From CALGLS01 sp965222105 (lineage in GTDB: Bacteria; Bacteroidota; Bacteroidia; Chitinophagales; Saprospiraceae): a DNA stretch of 64,000 bases. The translations under genes and the position numbers were made by a program. The stretch covers positions 6,014 to 70,013 of the forward strand of contig CBDCTQ010000008.1 in NCBI GenBank assembly GCA_965222105.1, given 5' to 3'. A model generated the notes under the pieces. It saw nothing but the letters and a program-made list of their open reading frames with translations, did not search any database and was not told the origin of the DNA. Below, in pieces: positions 1 through 8,934 of the stretch; the stretch's first letter is position 1; each line of letters starts with the position of its first letter.

Positions 1-376
1 TTTCATAAACGGGCAAACGCACCAACTGAACCCGCCCCTCTGGATCGTAGTCCTGAATCACCCAATGGGTCAATGTTATTTGATTGTCGGCGACAGCGGC
101 TATTTCCACCTTTTCCATCAAACCGGCCGAGCCCCACTGCGCGATACTGCCGTAAACGGCGGTATTTGATGGATCGATGAGGGCGCCCTGCATTTGAATC
201 AACAAGGCTTTGTCTCCCGGTTGAAATCCATCGCTGTCGGACACTTCTAAGGTGCTTTCGCAAAAATCGAGGTTCTCGACCACCGCATAGTCATTGATGA
301 CGCCTTCCAAGGCCGTTTGACCAATGGCGGCAACCAACACCATATTTACCGCAAGGATAACCAATAAAAATCGCAT
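1..376 (-). CDS. Secreted surface protein, N-terminal part (runs off window)
   Basis: Reading the minus strand from the ATG at 374-376 gives an open frame to the window edge. It begins with a hydrophobic signal peptide (MRFLLVILAVNMVLVAAIGQ) and continues with a motif like DGFQPGDKALLIQMQGALI and then VYGSIAQWGSAG. That opening is familiar from very large Bacteroidota exported proteins that end in a CHU_C or T9SS sorting domain, but the C-terminus lies outside the window, so this is inference. A TACCTTTG box at 428-435 on the same strand could be its promoter. The product is probably exported to the cell surface; no enzymatic function can be assigned. Confidence 0.6.
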   Translation of the reverse strand, partial: MRFLLVILAVNMVLVAAIGQTALEGVINDYAVVENLDFCESTLEVSDSDGFQPGDKALLIQMQGALIDPSNTAVYGSIAQWGSAGLMEKVEIAAVADNQITLTHWVIQDYDPEGRVQLVRLPVYE

Positions 377-427
377 ACAAATTGAATTGGAGGATGACCA
401 AAATGGCAGGTGTACTCAAGAAGCCAA

Positions 428-435
428 CAAAGGTA
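428..435 (-). promoter_or_regulatory. Candidate -7 box for the left-edge gene
   Basis: The minus strand reads TACCTTTG, an exact match to the Bacteroidota -7 consensus TAnnTTTG, about 50 bases before the ATG at 376. The -33 element is weak, so confidence is modest. Confidence 0.4.
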
Positions 436-469
436 ATAATAAATTGCTTTAGAATAACGAAAACCTAAG

Positions 470-500
470 TTTCATTCCTATCAAAAAAAGACTATCTTTG
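470..500 (+). promoter_or_regulatory. rpsP promoter
   Basis: TTTC at 470-473, a 19-base spacer and TATCTTTG at 493-500 fit the Bacteroidota pattern TTTG-N19-TAnnTTTG with a single mismatch in the -33 box. Transcription would begin near 507, leaving a leader of about 70 nt before the rpsP ATG at 578. Confidence 0.7.
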
Positions 501-577
501 CGGCTTCGTTAGAATCCCGGTACCTTTTTACAGGGCTGGCCGGGTATGGTTGAACCAAATAAATTTTAACTTATTTT

Positions 578-1579
578 ATGGCAGTAAAGATCAGATTGCA
601 ACGGCATGGTCGCAAGAAAGCGCCTTTTTACCATATCGTGGTAGCCGATGCACGCGCCCCCAGAGACGGGCGTTTCATTGAAAAACTGGGTACCTACAAC
701 CCGATGACCGTTCCTGCGACCATCGAACTGGACCGGGACAAAGCCTACGACTGGCTTCTAAAAGGAGCCCAACCCACCTACACCGCCCGCGCCATTCTCC
801 GGTTTAAAGGCGTACTGTATCGCAAACACCTGATGAGAGGTGTCAGCAAAGGAGCACTCACACAGGAGCAAGCCGACGAAATGTACGCAAAATGGATCGA
901 GGAAAAAGAAGCCAAGGTGTCTAAACGCCGCGAGCAGGAAGCCGACAAACGCAAACAACGATTGGCTGAGATTTCGGGTAAACCCAAAAAAGTACAAACT
1001 CCTGAGCCAGAGGTCGCTGTCGCTAAATCCGCTGCGGCTCCGGTAGCTGAAGAGGCCAAAACATTTGCCGAATCGGTCGAACAGACAACCGTCGAATCCT
1101 TTTCTTCAGGTGGCGACACACCTCCTCCTCCAGCAGAAAAGCCCGCTCCGAAAGAAGAGGCAGCTCCCGAGGAAAAACCGGCAGAAGAACCCGCTCCTGT
1201 AGCGGAAGAAACACCGGCAGCAGAGGAAGCCAAAGAGGAACCAACTCCCGTAGCGGAAGAGCCCACCCCTCCTCCCCCATCCAATGGCGAGACGACGGCT
1301 GATGACCTCAAAAAGATAGAGGGCATTGGCCCCAAAATTGCAGAATTGCTGACAGAAGCAGGCATTGCCACCTTCGCTCAACTGGCAGAAACACAATCCG
1401 ACAAGATCAAGGAAATATTATCTGCCGCCGGTAATAATTTTGCCACCCACGACCCAACTACCTGGCCCGAACAAGCTAAAATGGCCGCTGAAGGCAAATG
1501 GGACGAACTCAAAAAGTGGCAGGATGAACTCGACGGCGGAAAAGATACTTCCGAGTCAAAAGAAGAAAAATCCGATTGA
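578..1579 (+). CDS. rpsP: 30S ribosomal protein bS16 with long C-terminal extension
   Basis: Residues 1-85 are a normal bS16 (start MAVKIRLQRHGRKKAPFYHI, with FIEKLGTYNP). The usual protein is 80-180 residues; this one has 333. After the S16 core come a charged helix (about 85-140) and an acidic Pro/Glu/Ala-rich linker (about 145-240). The C-terminus (about 243-325) is compact: the motif DDLKKIEGIGPKIAELLTEA is a helix-hairpin-helix signature, and HDPTTWPEQAKMAAEGKWDE follows. From memory, a similar module is attached to ribosomal protein L21 in many Bacteroidota, so here it appears transferred to bS16. It binds 16S rRNA in the 30S body; the extra domain may bind nucleic acid (inference). Confidence 0.95.
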   Translation: MAVKIRLQRHGRKKAPFYHIVVADARAPRDGRFIEKLGTYNPMTVPATIELDRDKAYDWLLKGAQPTYTARAILRFKGVLYRKHLMRGVSKGALTQEQADEMYAKWIEEKEAKVSKRREQEADKRKQRLAEISGKPKKVQTPEPEVAVAKSAAAPVAEEAKTFAESVEQTTVESFSSGGDTPPPPAEKPAPKEEAAPEEKPAEEPAPVAEETPAAEEAKEEPTPVAEEPTPPPPSNGETTADDLKKIEGIGPKIAELLTEAGIATFAQLAETQSDKIKEILSAAGNNFATHDPTTWPEQAKMAAEGKWDELKKWQDELDGGKDTSESKEEKSD

Positions 1580-1718
1580 TACATTCCACGTAAAAAATTG
1601 GCCCTTTTTTACCGGAAAATGCGGATTATTATTATCTTGGCCTTGCTTTGAAAGGAATATCGATTATTATTCGATGCCATGACTTTTACCCTTTCAAAGT
1701 TTCCATTACCAGATTTTG

Positions 1719-1750
1719 AACCTAGTAGGGCTTAATTGTTCTACTAGGTT
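1719..1750 (+). terminator. Perfect 10-bp hairpin between rpsP and the next gene
   Basis: AACCTAGTAG (1719-1728) and CTACTAGGTT (1741-1750) are exact inverted repeats around a 12-base loop. There is only a weak T-rich stretch afterwards (tacctttaaa), so it may be a terminator for rpsP or a structured leader for the gene starting at 1775. Confidence 0.45.
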
Positions 1751-1774
1751 TACCTTTAAATCCTCCATCGTATT

Positions 1775-3172
1775 ATGAAACCTCTCGATAAAGAATATCA
1801 AATCACTTTACAAGAAATTGCTTCCCAAATTCCCACCGCAGAAGCCTACCTCAAATACCAGGAAGAAGAAGAGGAAGAAGATTATCAGCAACTACGCGAT
1901 GAATTTGAACCCCTCATCAAGGCACTTTACGTAAAAGTAGCCAAGTCGGACCCACTCCAGTTGCACAGCCTGGAAAAACACCTGCTCAACCCCGTTTACG
2001 AGGGCATGTTCCTACCACGCATCCTGGGTTACACCGTGTTGCGCGGACAAATAAATGAGGAGTACAAATACACTCTGCCGCAGGAACATTTTAAAGAAGT
2101 CCTGTTGACCATTTGCAACTCCTCCAACTTCGAATACCTCCGCAAACGGATCGGACAAACCATCCAAATGGGATTCGGGCTGAGTAGCGACATTTGGGTA
2201 ACCAACCTCATCAACGATGTGGTCATCAAACAGGTTCGCTACTTTCTCCAAAGCCAAAAACTACCCCGGTACCGCGACCTACGCGAACGACGCATCGGAT
2301 ACGTCAGATACAGCAACCAATTCAAATCAGACTACTACCGGTATGCCCCCTACCCCAAATCGCCCAACGAAATGAAACTCTACTACCCCGGGCTGCTCAA
2401 CTTCCTGCACTACCGGGTACAAACAAAATTGTCGAACAAAAGCCTGGTAGAACCAACGATGGCCATCATTAAAGACCCCGCATTCCACGGCACTTACGAA
2501 CACGTCGTCATCACCGGTTTGTTTGCAGGTTATTTCAATTTGAAAAATGCAGAGCAGGAGGAATTCAAAACCATTCTTAACCAACTGAGAAAAGAACGCC
2601 CCGAAATCAACGACCTCTGGCTACGGTTTATCCTCGAAACCCACGAAGCCGACATCAATATGGATGGAGCAGCAGAACTCAACATCGCCTCTTACCTCGA
2701 CAAATCCATCCGCGACGAGATCGCCGAGTACTATACCCTGATGGAAACCGTTCACAGTAAAGGCTACATCCACGACGATGCCATAGAAGCTGTCAAAGTA
2801 TTCTATGCCAATCACGAGGGCATGTCCGTCATCAACCACTGTGTCCGGCAAACCATCCTCAACTACATCAAGCATTTCCTTCAAAACATCGAACCGGCCC
2901 AATACGCCGAATACTTCGAGTTGTCCAAGATTTTTCCAACCTACATGGGCATCTTCTCCAATCAGCAGTTCAATCAGGATCTGAAAGCGCTTTGCATGGC
3001 CTACATCAAACGCTGCCTCAGACAGTTTACCGACAAACGGGGAAAGGACTACCAGGACATCAAGAAGTTTGTCAACACCAACTTCCTCGACCTGGAGTTT
3101 ATGACCAAAAAAGAATTGCTGGAATTTTTTAAGACGAGAAGGAAAAGAAAAGCCGCAGCTACTACAAAATAG
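1775..3172 (+). CDS. Conserved hypothetical protein, 465 aa
   Basis: I do not recognise the family. The protein is soluble, without signal peptide or membrane segment. Its N-terminal 40 residues are acidic (a run EEEEEEDYQQ), and the C-terminus is basic (KTRRKRKAAATTK). The body is rich in Tyr, Leu and charged residues with the look of an all-helical repeat fold; it contains segments such as RERRIGYVRYSNQFKSDYYR and EPTMAIIKDPAFHGTYEHVV. Codon use matches the neighbours, so it is a resident gene. It follows rpsP on the same strand but is separated by a hairpin, so a shared transcript is uncertain. Confidence 0.75.
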   Translation: MKPLDKEYQITLQEIASQIPTAEAYLKYQEEEEEEDYQQLRDEFEPLIKALYVKVAKSDPLQLHSLEKHLLNPVYEGMFLPRILGYTVLRGQINEEYKYTLPQEHFKEVLLTICNSSNFEYLRKRIGQTIQMGFGLSSDIWVTNLINDVVIKQVRYFLQSQKLPRYRDLRERRIGYVRYSNQFKSDYYRYAPYPKSPNEMKLYYPGLLNFLHYRVQTKLSNKSLVEPTMAIIKDPAFHGTYEHVVITGLFAGYFNLKNAEQEEFKTILNQLRKERPEINDLWLRFILETHEADINMDGAAELNIASYLDKSIRDEIAEYYTLMETVHSKGYIHDDAIEAVKVFYANHEGMSVINHCVRQTILNYIKHFLQNIEPAQYAEYFELSKIFPTYMGIFSNQQFNQDLKALCMAYIKRCLRQFTDKRGKDYQDIKKFVNTNFLDLEFMTKKELLEFFKTRRKRKAAATTK

Positions 3173-3205
3173 CGGTGTACTTCAGGCCATCCTTCCGGAA
3201 AATAT

Positions 3206-5449
3206 TCACCTGATGAGGGTGGCAAACCCCTTTTCTTCTACCTGGGTGCCTCGGGGTCCGGTGTAGCGCACTATGCATACGTAGGCTCCATTGGGCGACA
3301 TTTTTCCAACATTGTTTTTACGGCCGTTCCATCCTTCATTGGGGTCGTTGGTATAAAATACAACGCCACCGTATCTGTCCCAAATAGTCATCTCAAAATC
3401 GCGGATGCCGCGGAAATAGCCGCCTCCCTTGAATTCGTCATTGACCGTGTCGTTGTTGGGTGTAAAAGCATTGGGCAGGAAATAGGTGATCTCAGGGGTG
3501 ACATCAATCCGCTTAACGATCGTATCCTCACACCCATAAATGTGCATAATGGCCAATTGAACATCCACAAACCCCGTGTCCGGAAAAGTGAATACCGGGT
3601 CGGGACCCAATGTTTTGCCATAATCGCCGAATTCCCAGGCCCAGAAAGCGGCCCGTTTGGAGCGATCCATAAATTCTACCGTCGGATTGAAATTGGAAAT
3701 ATAACTGGGCGGCGCATATACGAAATCCGCCACCGGCATAGAATCCACATCGATCCACTTTGGGAAAAAAGCCTCCTCAAAGCAACCAATAGGCGAAGTA
3801 ACCTCCACGTGGATATCAAAATTGCCGGGAACCAGGTACGTATGGGTTGGACTGATCTCCGTGCTCGTAGAATCATCTCCAAAGCTCCACAAAATGTCAT
3901 AGGTTTCATCAATAGGCCACGACAAATTGGTGAAGGTCACCTCCAGTGGAGGGCACCCCACCGATTCGCTCGGCTCAAAAATAATAGCCTTAGGTGCCGG
4001 CTGCCAGGTTAAGGGTTTTTCAATAGAATAGACACAGCCCAATGTATCTTCCGCTGTAAGATTGACGGCAAAAATGCCAGGATCGTCGTACTCATAAGTA
4101 GGATTCTCCTCATCAGAGCCATTTCCGTCGCCATAGGTCCAGGCCCAGCTTTCCAATGCCGCTCCATTGAGATCGGTGAGGTTTTTGAAATCCACCGGCC
4201 CCGCTACGCAGGTATCGTACACCCCTTCAAAGTCGAGATACATAGGAGGTGCAATGGTTATTTCCAAAAAGGCGGAGTCGGTACAGGTCGTGCCCGGATT
4301 CAGCACCATCGTACCGGTGTAAAATCCGGGACCGGGAAAGGCCACTGTCACATCGCGGGTGTCATAACTGAGGGGCAATCCGGTGCCAGGGTCCGGAACA
4401 TCGAATGTCCATTCATACTCGTAGATGTTCGCTTCAACGGTACTTTCATTGACAAAAACAATGATGGAGTCTTCGCAGGCAGATAACAAATAGGTATCCG
4501 TGCCGACCAATATCCCATCTATATCGGCATTGACAATGGGTGTGCAAACCGAAGTATTGAACTGAAAATCCCGCCTGACAATACTCAATAGTTCTCCATT
4601 TCTGTATTCTTCCACGCAAATGCCCACTACAAACTGACCTTGATTGATGGGTGTCCCCGTGATCAAACCCGTTTGCGGATCGATGCTGATCTGCGGATTG
4701 CCGCCCATTGGATTCAGGGCACTGTAATTGGGAATGACAAAATCAACCGTTTCGTAAGGAGGAGGGTCATCCGGGTCGGGGTTGGGAATGGTCTGAGAGC
4801 CTCCATGCAGGGGCGCACAAAAACTGTACACCAACTGATCGCCCTGGTTATCGACGGCGCTGTGGTCGTAATTGAGTGGAAAATCGGCACATATCACCGG
4901 AGGTGGCAATTCCGTAAAGTAGGGCGAATCGTTGCACTCCGACTGGCCGAGGGGAGTAATTTCAATGTAAAAAGTAGACCCCGCTGCCTGTGGATTGATG
5001 ATATTGGAAATGGAATTGTTCCGGCAACAACGCTGATATACTACGTGATATGATTCAGTGGCTACGGGCAAACTCACGGTAAAATAATAGTCGCCCCGCT
5101 CAACACAGATGTTAGGCGGTACTTCTACACAGGGGTTGTTGTCGTTGGGGTCGATCAATTCAATATTTGGAGCTGGCAATGTGGCAATGGTGTATTGGTT
5201 GTCTCCCAGATAAATGGTCACCAAGCCCTGCTGGACGCCTGGCAACCCATCAAATGGAGCCTGCCCATTAAAACAATCCCGATACATTTTGAGGTTAAAA
5301 TTGTAAATTTTATTACCTGGTTCGGCGGGATCATCCCCCTGACAATCATAGGTCAGTTCTCCACCTACAATGTGAGTAGCATTTACCGAAAGGGGAAAGA
5401 ACAGAATCAACAATAACAAACTGATGAGAGATAAAAGTCGCTTTTTCAT
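3206..5449 (-). CDS. Secreted PKD-domain protein with CHU_C gliding-motility C-terminal domain
   Basis: This 747-residue exported protein has a Sec signal peptide (hydrophobic residues 5-22, cleavage after SVNA) and a conserved N-terminal region starting THIVGGELTYDC. Several Cys-containing beta modules follow, including PKD-like units (SWAWTYGDGNGSDEENPTYEY; LWSFGDDSTSTEISPTHTY; WAWEFGDYGK). The last ~90 residues are a CHU_C / gliding motility-associated C-terminal domain (FLPNAFTPNNDTVNDEFKGG, then DRYGG, GWNGR, PNGAYVC), the type-B sorting signal of the type IX secretion system. It is probably a cell-surface adhesin or structural protein. The downstream paralogue (5605-7845) is about the same length and has the same domain order, indicating tandem duplication. 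Confidence 0.85.
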   Translation of the reverse strand: MKKRLLSLISLLLLILFFPLSVNATHIVGGELTYDCQGDDPAEPGNKIYNFNLKMYRDCFNGQAPFDGLPGVQQGLVTIYLGDNQYTIATLPAPNIELIDPNDNNPCVEVPPNICVERGDYYFTVSLPVATESYHVVYQRCCRNNSISNIINPQAAGSTFYIEITPLGQSECNDSPYFTELPPPVICADFPLNYDHSAVDNQGDQLVYSFCAPLHGGSQTIPNPDPDDPPPYETVDFVIPNYSALNPMGGNPQISIDPQTGLITGTPINQGQFVVGICVEEYRNGELLSIVRRDFQFNTSVCTPIVNADIDGILVGTDTYLLSACEDSIIVFVNESTVEANIYEYEWTFDVPDPGTGLPLSYDTRDVTVAFPGPGFYTGTMVLNPGTTCTDSAFLEITIAPPMYLDFEGVYDTCVAGPVDFKNLTDLNGAALESWAWTYGDGNGSDEENPTYEYDDPGIFAVNLTAEDTLGCVYSIEKPLTWQPAPKAIIFEPSESVGCPPLEVTFTNLSWPIDETYDILWSFGDDSTSTEISPTHTYLVPGNFDIHVEVTSPIGCFEEAFFPKWIDVDSMPVADFVYAPPSYISNFNPTVEFMDRSKRAAFWAWEFGDYGKTLGPDPVFTFPDTGFVDVQLAIMHIYGCEDTIVKRIDVTPEITYFLPNAFTPNNDTVNDEFKGGGYFRGIRDFEMTIWDRYGGVVFYTNDPNEGWNGRKNNVGKMSPNGAYVCIVRYTGPRGTQVEEKGFATLIR

Positions 5450-5604
5450 TTTTTGTTTTTGTTTTCAATTTTCTACTCTCTTCTCCCATACTGGAATTCA
5501 CCTCCTCAAGTTACCACAAATAACCTGACATTAAAAGAATTGCCACCGAATTAACCGCTTTATTGGCTAACGGTAGACAAAACTACGTTCCAAACCAAAA
5601 AACT

Positions 5605-7845
5605 TTACTTAATAAGCGTAGCATGCCCCTTCAGCCGGAAAGGCTCCCCGCGGGGCCCTGTGAAAGTAGTCAGATAGATGTATACCCCGACGGGCGACAT
5701 GACCCCAACATTGTTTTTACGGCCATTCCAACCTTCAAATGGGTCATTGGTTTCAAAAATCATTTCGCCCCAGCGGTTCCAGATCGTCATGCTGAAATCG
5801 GTGATGCCGCCGAAAACCCCTGTACCCATAAACAGATCATTGATTGCATCGTAATTGGGCGAAAAGGCATTGGGCATGTAGTATCTGATCTCGGGAATGA
5901 CGTCTAATATCGCAACCGCTGTATCAGGGCAGCCACTTTCGTGGAAAACGATTTGAAGTACTTCCTGTTTGCCCGTGTCCGGGAAAGTAAAAACCGGATT
6001 TTGCAGATTAGAGGTCCCGTGAGTTCCAAATATCCACTCCCATTCTACGGCATCCTGGGATAGGTCGGTGAAGGTAGCGGTGCTTTCAAAATTGTTCAAC
6101 GATTTGGGATTGTAGTCAAACCCAGCCACGGGAGAGCCAAGCACGGTCACCCAATCGTCCCAGGAAGCATCTGTATGGCATCCTATGGGCGAAGTGATAT
6201 CGACCGAGACGCTGTACACCCCTTCTTCATACACATGGGTGGGGCTGACCTCATTGGCCGTGGTGCCGTCGCCAAAGTCCCAGATGATATCATAGGTGGA
6301 GTCGACCGGAAATGAAAGGTTGCTGAAAAAAACTTCCAACGGTTCACACCCATAAAAAGAAGTGGGTTCGATTACTACCAGGGCGGGTACCGGAAAATAA
6401 GGAATGGGGATCACCTCTGTATCCATACAGCCGTTGATGTCGGTAACGGTCAGGGATACCGGCAGGTTGCCCGGCACCATATATAAATGTTCGGGATGCT
6501 GATCAGTGGAATTATTGCCATCACCAAAGTTCCAATCCCAGGAGACCATCGTGCCGCTACCCGTGGTCGACAGGTCGGTAAAAACAACTGGCGCCGACAC
6601 ACAAGTATCGTACACAAAACTAAAATCGGCATTTATCTCTGGCAGGATGTTGACTTCGATGAAGGCCGTATCGCTGCATTCAGTATCGGGATTGAGGAGG
6701 AGGGTGCCGTTGTAGGTCCCGAGCCCTGGGAACTCTATAGAGGGGTCCCATTCGCTGGGTTGGGCGGGGCCACTCGGCAAATCGAATGACCATTGGTAAT
6801 CTACGATGTTTTGTTGCTGGATGCTTTGGTTGTCAAAAACCACTGTGTTATTGCCGCAAGAGAGAATGATAAATTCGTTATCGTTGATCACCTCATCGGC
6901 ACCGATCAGGGCATCTACTACTGGTGTGCAACTGGTAACGTTGAATTGGAAATCACGGCGCACCGTACTCATCAATACGCCGTTGCGGTATTCTTCCACA
7001 CAGACGCCCACCACAAATTGCCCCAGTATATCGGGAACGCCGCTGATCAGGCCTGTATTTGGATCGATGGTCACCTGTGGGTCGCCAGCCATCGGATTGA
7101 GCGCATCAAATGTGGGCAATAGAAAATTCACATTGGGAAATGGCGGCGGGCAGGCCGGGTCGGGTGCTACGCCGTTGCAGGCGCTGGGGTCGCCGGGCAT
7201 TTCGGGAGTGCCTTCAACACCTCCTCCCAGCAAAGGGCTGCAAAAAGAGTAGACCAGTTGGTCGCCATCGGGATCGGTAGCAGAGTGGTCGAAGTTGATG
7301 TCCTGCCCGGCACAAATGACAATGGGCGGAAAATCGTTGAACACAGGGCTGTCGTTGCATTCTGACTGTGCCTCTGACGTCAATTCAATGGTATAGGTGG
7401 CACCTGACTCTTCGGGGTTGACCAGGTTGTTGATCGTATTGTTTCTGCAACAACGCTGGTAAACGATGTGGTAACTTTGACTGGAGAAAGGCAGGTCGGT
7501 GGTAAATTCATAAGTGGCCTTCTCCACACAGACGGGCAGGACTTCCATGCAGGGCCCAACATCCGGAGGAATTTGCTGGATGGGCCCGGAAATTCCAACC
7601 ATTGGCACTTCCTCAAAAAGAGAAAAGGGAGACCCGTTCCCACGATAAATGGTCACCACGGCAGGGTCATCGAATTCGGCGCCGTCCGATCCGCAGTCCC
7701 GATAGATCGACATCGTAAAAGTATAGGAACCATTGCCATTGCAAACGTAGGTGATCTCTCCTCCAATGATGTGGCGTCCCATCAGGTTGGAAGCAATGAA
7801 AAGGAGGAAAATGGTAGTTATATTTCGCTTAATATATTTGTCCAA
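5605..7845 (-). CDS. Secreted PKD-domain protein with CHU_C C-terminal domain (paralogue of 3206-5449)
   Basis: This 746-residue protein begins with a signal peptide (cleavage probably near NLMG) and the conserved opening RHIIGGEITYVCNGNGSYTF. It matches its neighbour module by module: the YHIVYQRCCRNN motif, SECNDSP, the INPDTGLISG-type segment, PKD units (SWDWNFGDGNNSTDQHPEHLY; DIIWDFGDGTTANEVSPTHV), and a C-terminal CHU_C domain (YYMPNAFSPNYDAINDLFMG; GWNGRKNNVGVMSPVG). It differs by an insertion of about 20 residues around GVEGTPEMPGDPSACNGVAP. It is secreted through T9SS and probably anchored on the cell surface. It is transcribed first, with 155 bases before the second copy. Confidence 0.85.
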   Translation of the reverse strand: MDKYIKRNITTIFLLFIASNLMGRHIIGGEITYVCNGNGSYTFTMSIYRDCGSDGAEFDDPAVVTIYRGNGSPFSLFEEVPMVGISGPIQQIPPDVGPCMEVLPVCVEKATYEFTTDLPFSSQSYHIVYQRCCRNNTINNLVNPEESGATYTIELTSEAQSECNDSPVFNDFPPIVICAGQDINFDHSATDPDGDQLVYSFCSPLLGGGVEGTPEMPGDPSACNGVAPDPACPPPFPNVNFLLPTFDALNPMAGDPQVTIDPNTGLISGVPDILGQFVVGVCVEEYRNGVLMSTVRRDFQFNVTSCTPVVDALIGADEVINDNEFIILSCGNNTVVFDNQSIQQQNIVDYQWSFDLPSGPAQPSEWDPSIEFPGLGTYNGTLLLNPDTECSDTAFIEVNILPEINADFSFVYDTCVSAPVVFTDLSTTGSGTMVSWDWNFGDGNNSTDQHPEHLYMVPGNLPVSLTVTDINGCMDTEVIPIPYFPVPALVVIEPTSFYGCEPLEVFFSNLSFPVDSTYDIIWDFGDGTTANEVSPTHVYEEGVYSVSVDITSPIGCHTDASWDDWVTVLGSPVAGFDYNPKSLNNFESTATFTDLSQDAVEWEWIFGTHGTSNLQNPVFTFPDTGKQEVLQIVFHESGCPDTAVAILDVIPEIRYYMPNAFSPNYDAINDLFMGTGVFGGITDFSMTIWNRWGEMIFETNDPFEGWNGRKNNVGVMSPVGVYIYLTTFTGPRGEPFRLKGHATLIK

Positions 7846-7917
7846 GAACGTTTGATTTTAGTATAAGGAGACCGATTGAATCCATTTCGTTGCTTATGCG
7901 TTATGCAATAAGCTATA

Positions 7918-7937
7918 TTTGTAGTGTCCCCTACAAA
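7918..7937 (-). promoter_or_regulatory. Short inverted repeat upstream of the CHU_C pair
   Basis: TTTGTAG (7918-7924) and CTACAAA (7931-7937) form a perfect 7-bp inverted repeat about 75-95 bases upstream of the ATG at 7845. It could be an operator for the paralogous pair, but nothing else supports this. Confidence 0.25.
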
Positions 7938-8155
7938 ACGTTGAACCGGCACATAATATGATATAAATAGAATTCAAACCCCAAGATAAAAATTAAATTG
8001 GTCTTCTCTGCGTTATTATTTGATCTTCCAGAATGAAACGCCTGTTGAAGATCGGGTAAGCAATTGTAACATTAAAATCGTTAGTGGCAGTTGCTCAGGT
8101 AAATTTATCACTAAACGATCGGATTATGTCCCAACCTCTACGCAAAACAAACGCA

Positions 8156-8752
8156 ATGTCGGAAACAAATTTAAATGAATTCCACTTTGAAAAAGAACCA
8201 ATCAATGACATAAGCGAAATTTTACATAAAGGAGGTACCATATTGTACCCTACCGATACCATTTGGGGCATTGGCTGCGATGCCACCAATCCCCACGCCG
8301 TCGAAAAAATCTATGCCCTCAAACAAAGAGACCGCGACAAACCTCTAAGCCTCCTGGTCAGCTCCATTGAAATGATTAAGCAGTATATCGGGCACCTCCA
8401 CCCCCGCATCGAGACCTTGCTGTCACACCATGTACGCCCATTGACCGTGGTATACGAAGGTGCCCGCAACCTCCCTGCCAACCTCGTCGCCAAAGACGGC
8501 AGCATCGCCATGCGTATCCCTCAAAACGAATTTTGCAGGCAGCTTATCCACCATTTCGGCAAACCCATCACCTCCACTTCTGCCAACCTCAGCGGAGCCT
8601 CCTTCCCCACCCACTTCGGTGCCATCAGCCTGGCCATCGTGCGGGGAGTAGACTACGTCGTCCGGCAGCGGCAAAAGGAAACTGAGCCGGGTCAACCCAG
8701 CGTTATCATCAAAGCCGGCCACAATGGGGAGATCACCTTTTTGAGGGAATGA
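8156..8752 (+). CDS. tsaC: L-threonylcarbamoyladenylate synthase (TsaC/YrdC/Sua5 family)
   Basis: The enzyme makes threonylcarbamoyl-AMP from threonine, bicarbonate and ATP, the first step of the t6A37 modification of ANN-decoding tRNAs. Family hallmarks are GGTILYPTDTIWGIGCDATN near the N-terminus, KQRDRDKPLSLLV, and the nucleotide-pocket segment GSIAMRIPQNEFCRQLI with TSTSANLSGASFPTHF. The length of 198 residues from this ATG fits the single-domain YrdC type without a Sua5 C-terminal domain. The frame is open upstream to an ATG at 8084, but residues 1-24 of that version have no family similarity, so the ATG at 8156 is preferred. The gene stands alone and converges with the S9 peptidase. Confidence 0.9.
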   Translation: MSETNLNEFHFEKEPINDISEILHKGGTILYPTDTIWGIGCDATNPHAVEKIYALKQRDRDKPLSLLVSSIEMIKQYIGHLHPRIETLLSHHVRPLTVVYEGARNLPANLVAKDGSIAMRIPQNEFCRQLIHHFGKPITSTSANLSGASFPTHFGAISLAIVRGVDYVVRQRQKETEPGQPSVIIKAGHNGEITFLRE

Positions 8753-8760
8753 CCGGGGAA

Positions 8761-8803
8761 GTTCAAGTTCAAGAACAAAGTTTTAAGTTCAAAGGGTACT
8801 TTG
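8761..8803 (+). repeat. Intergenic repeat, copy 1 (related to 11032-11074)
   Basis: The block reads TCAAGTTCAAGAACAAAG followed by TTTTAAGTTCAAAGGGT. Nearly the same order of words occurs at 11033-11067 on the other side of the S9 peptidase gene. Confidence 0.4.
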
Positions 8804-8934
8804 ACAACTACTGATTGACATTTGCAATTATATAACAATGACCCTCGTTTGTCGCGGCCCGCTTGCCGACCGACAGGCGAGCTGCATGGATGCGAATCAA
8901 CACATCAACTAAGCAGCATATCAGCACATCCCCC

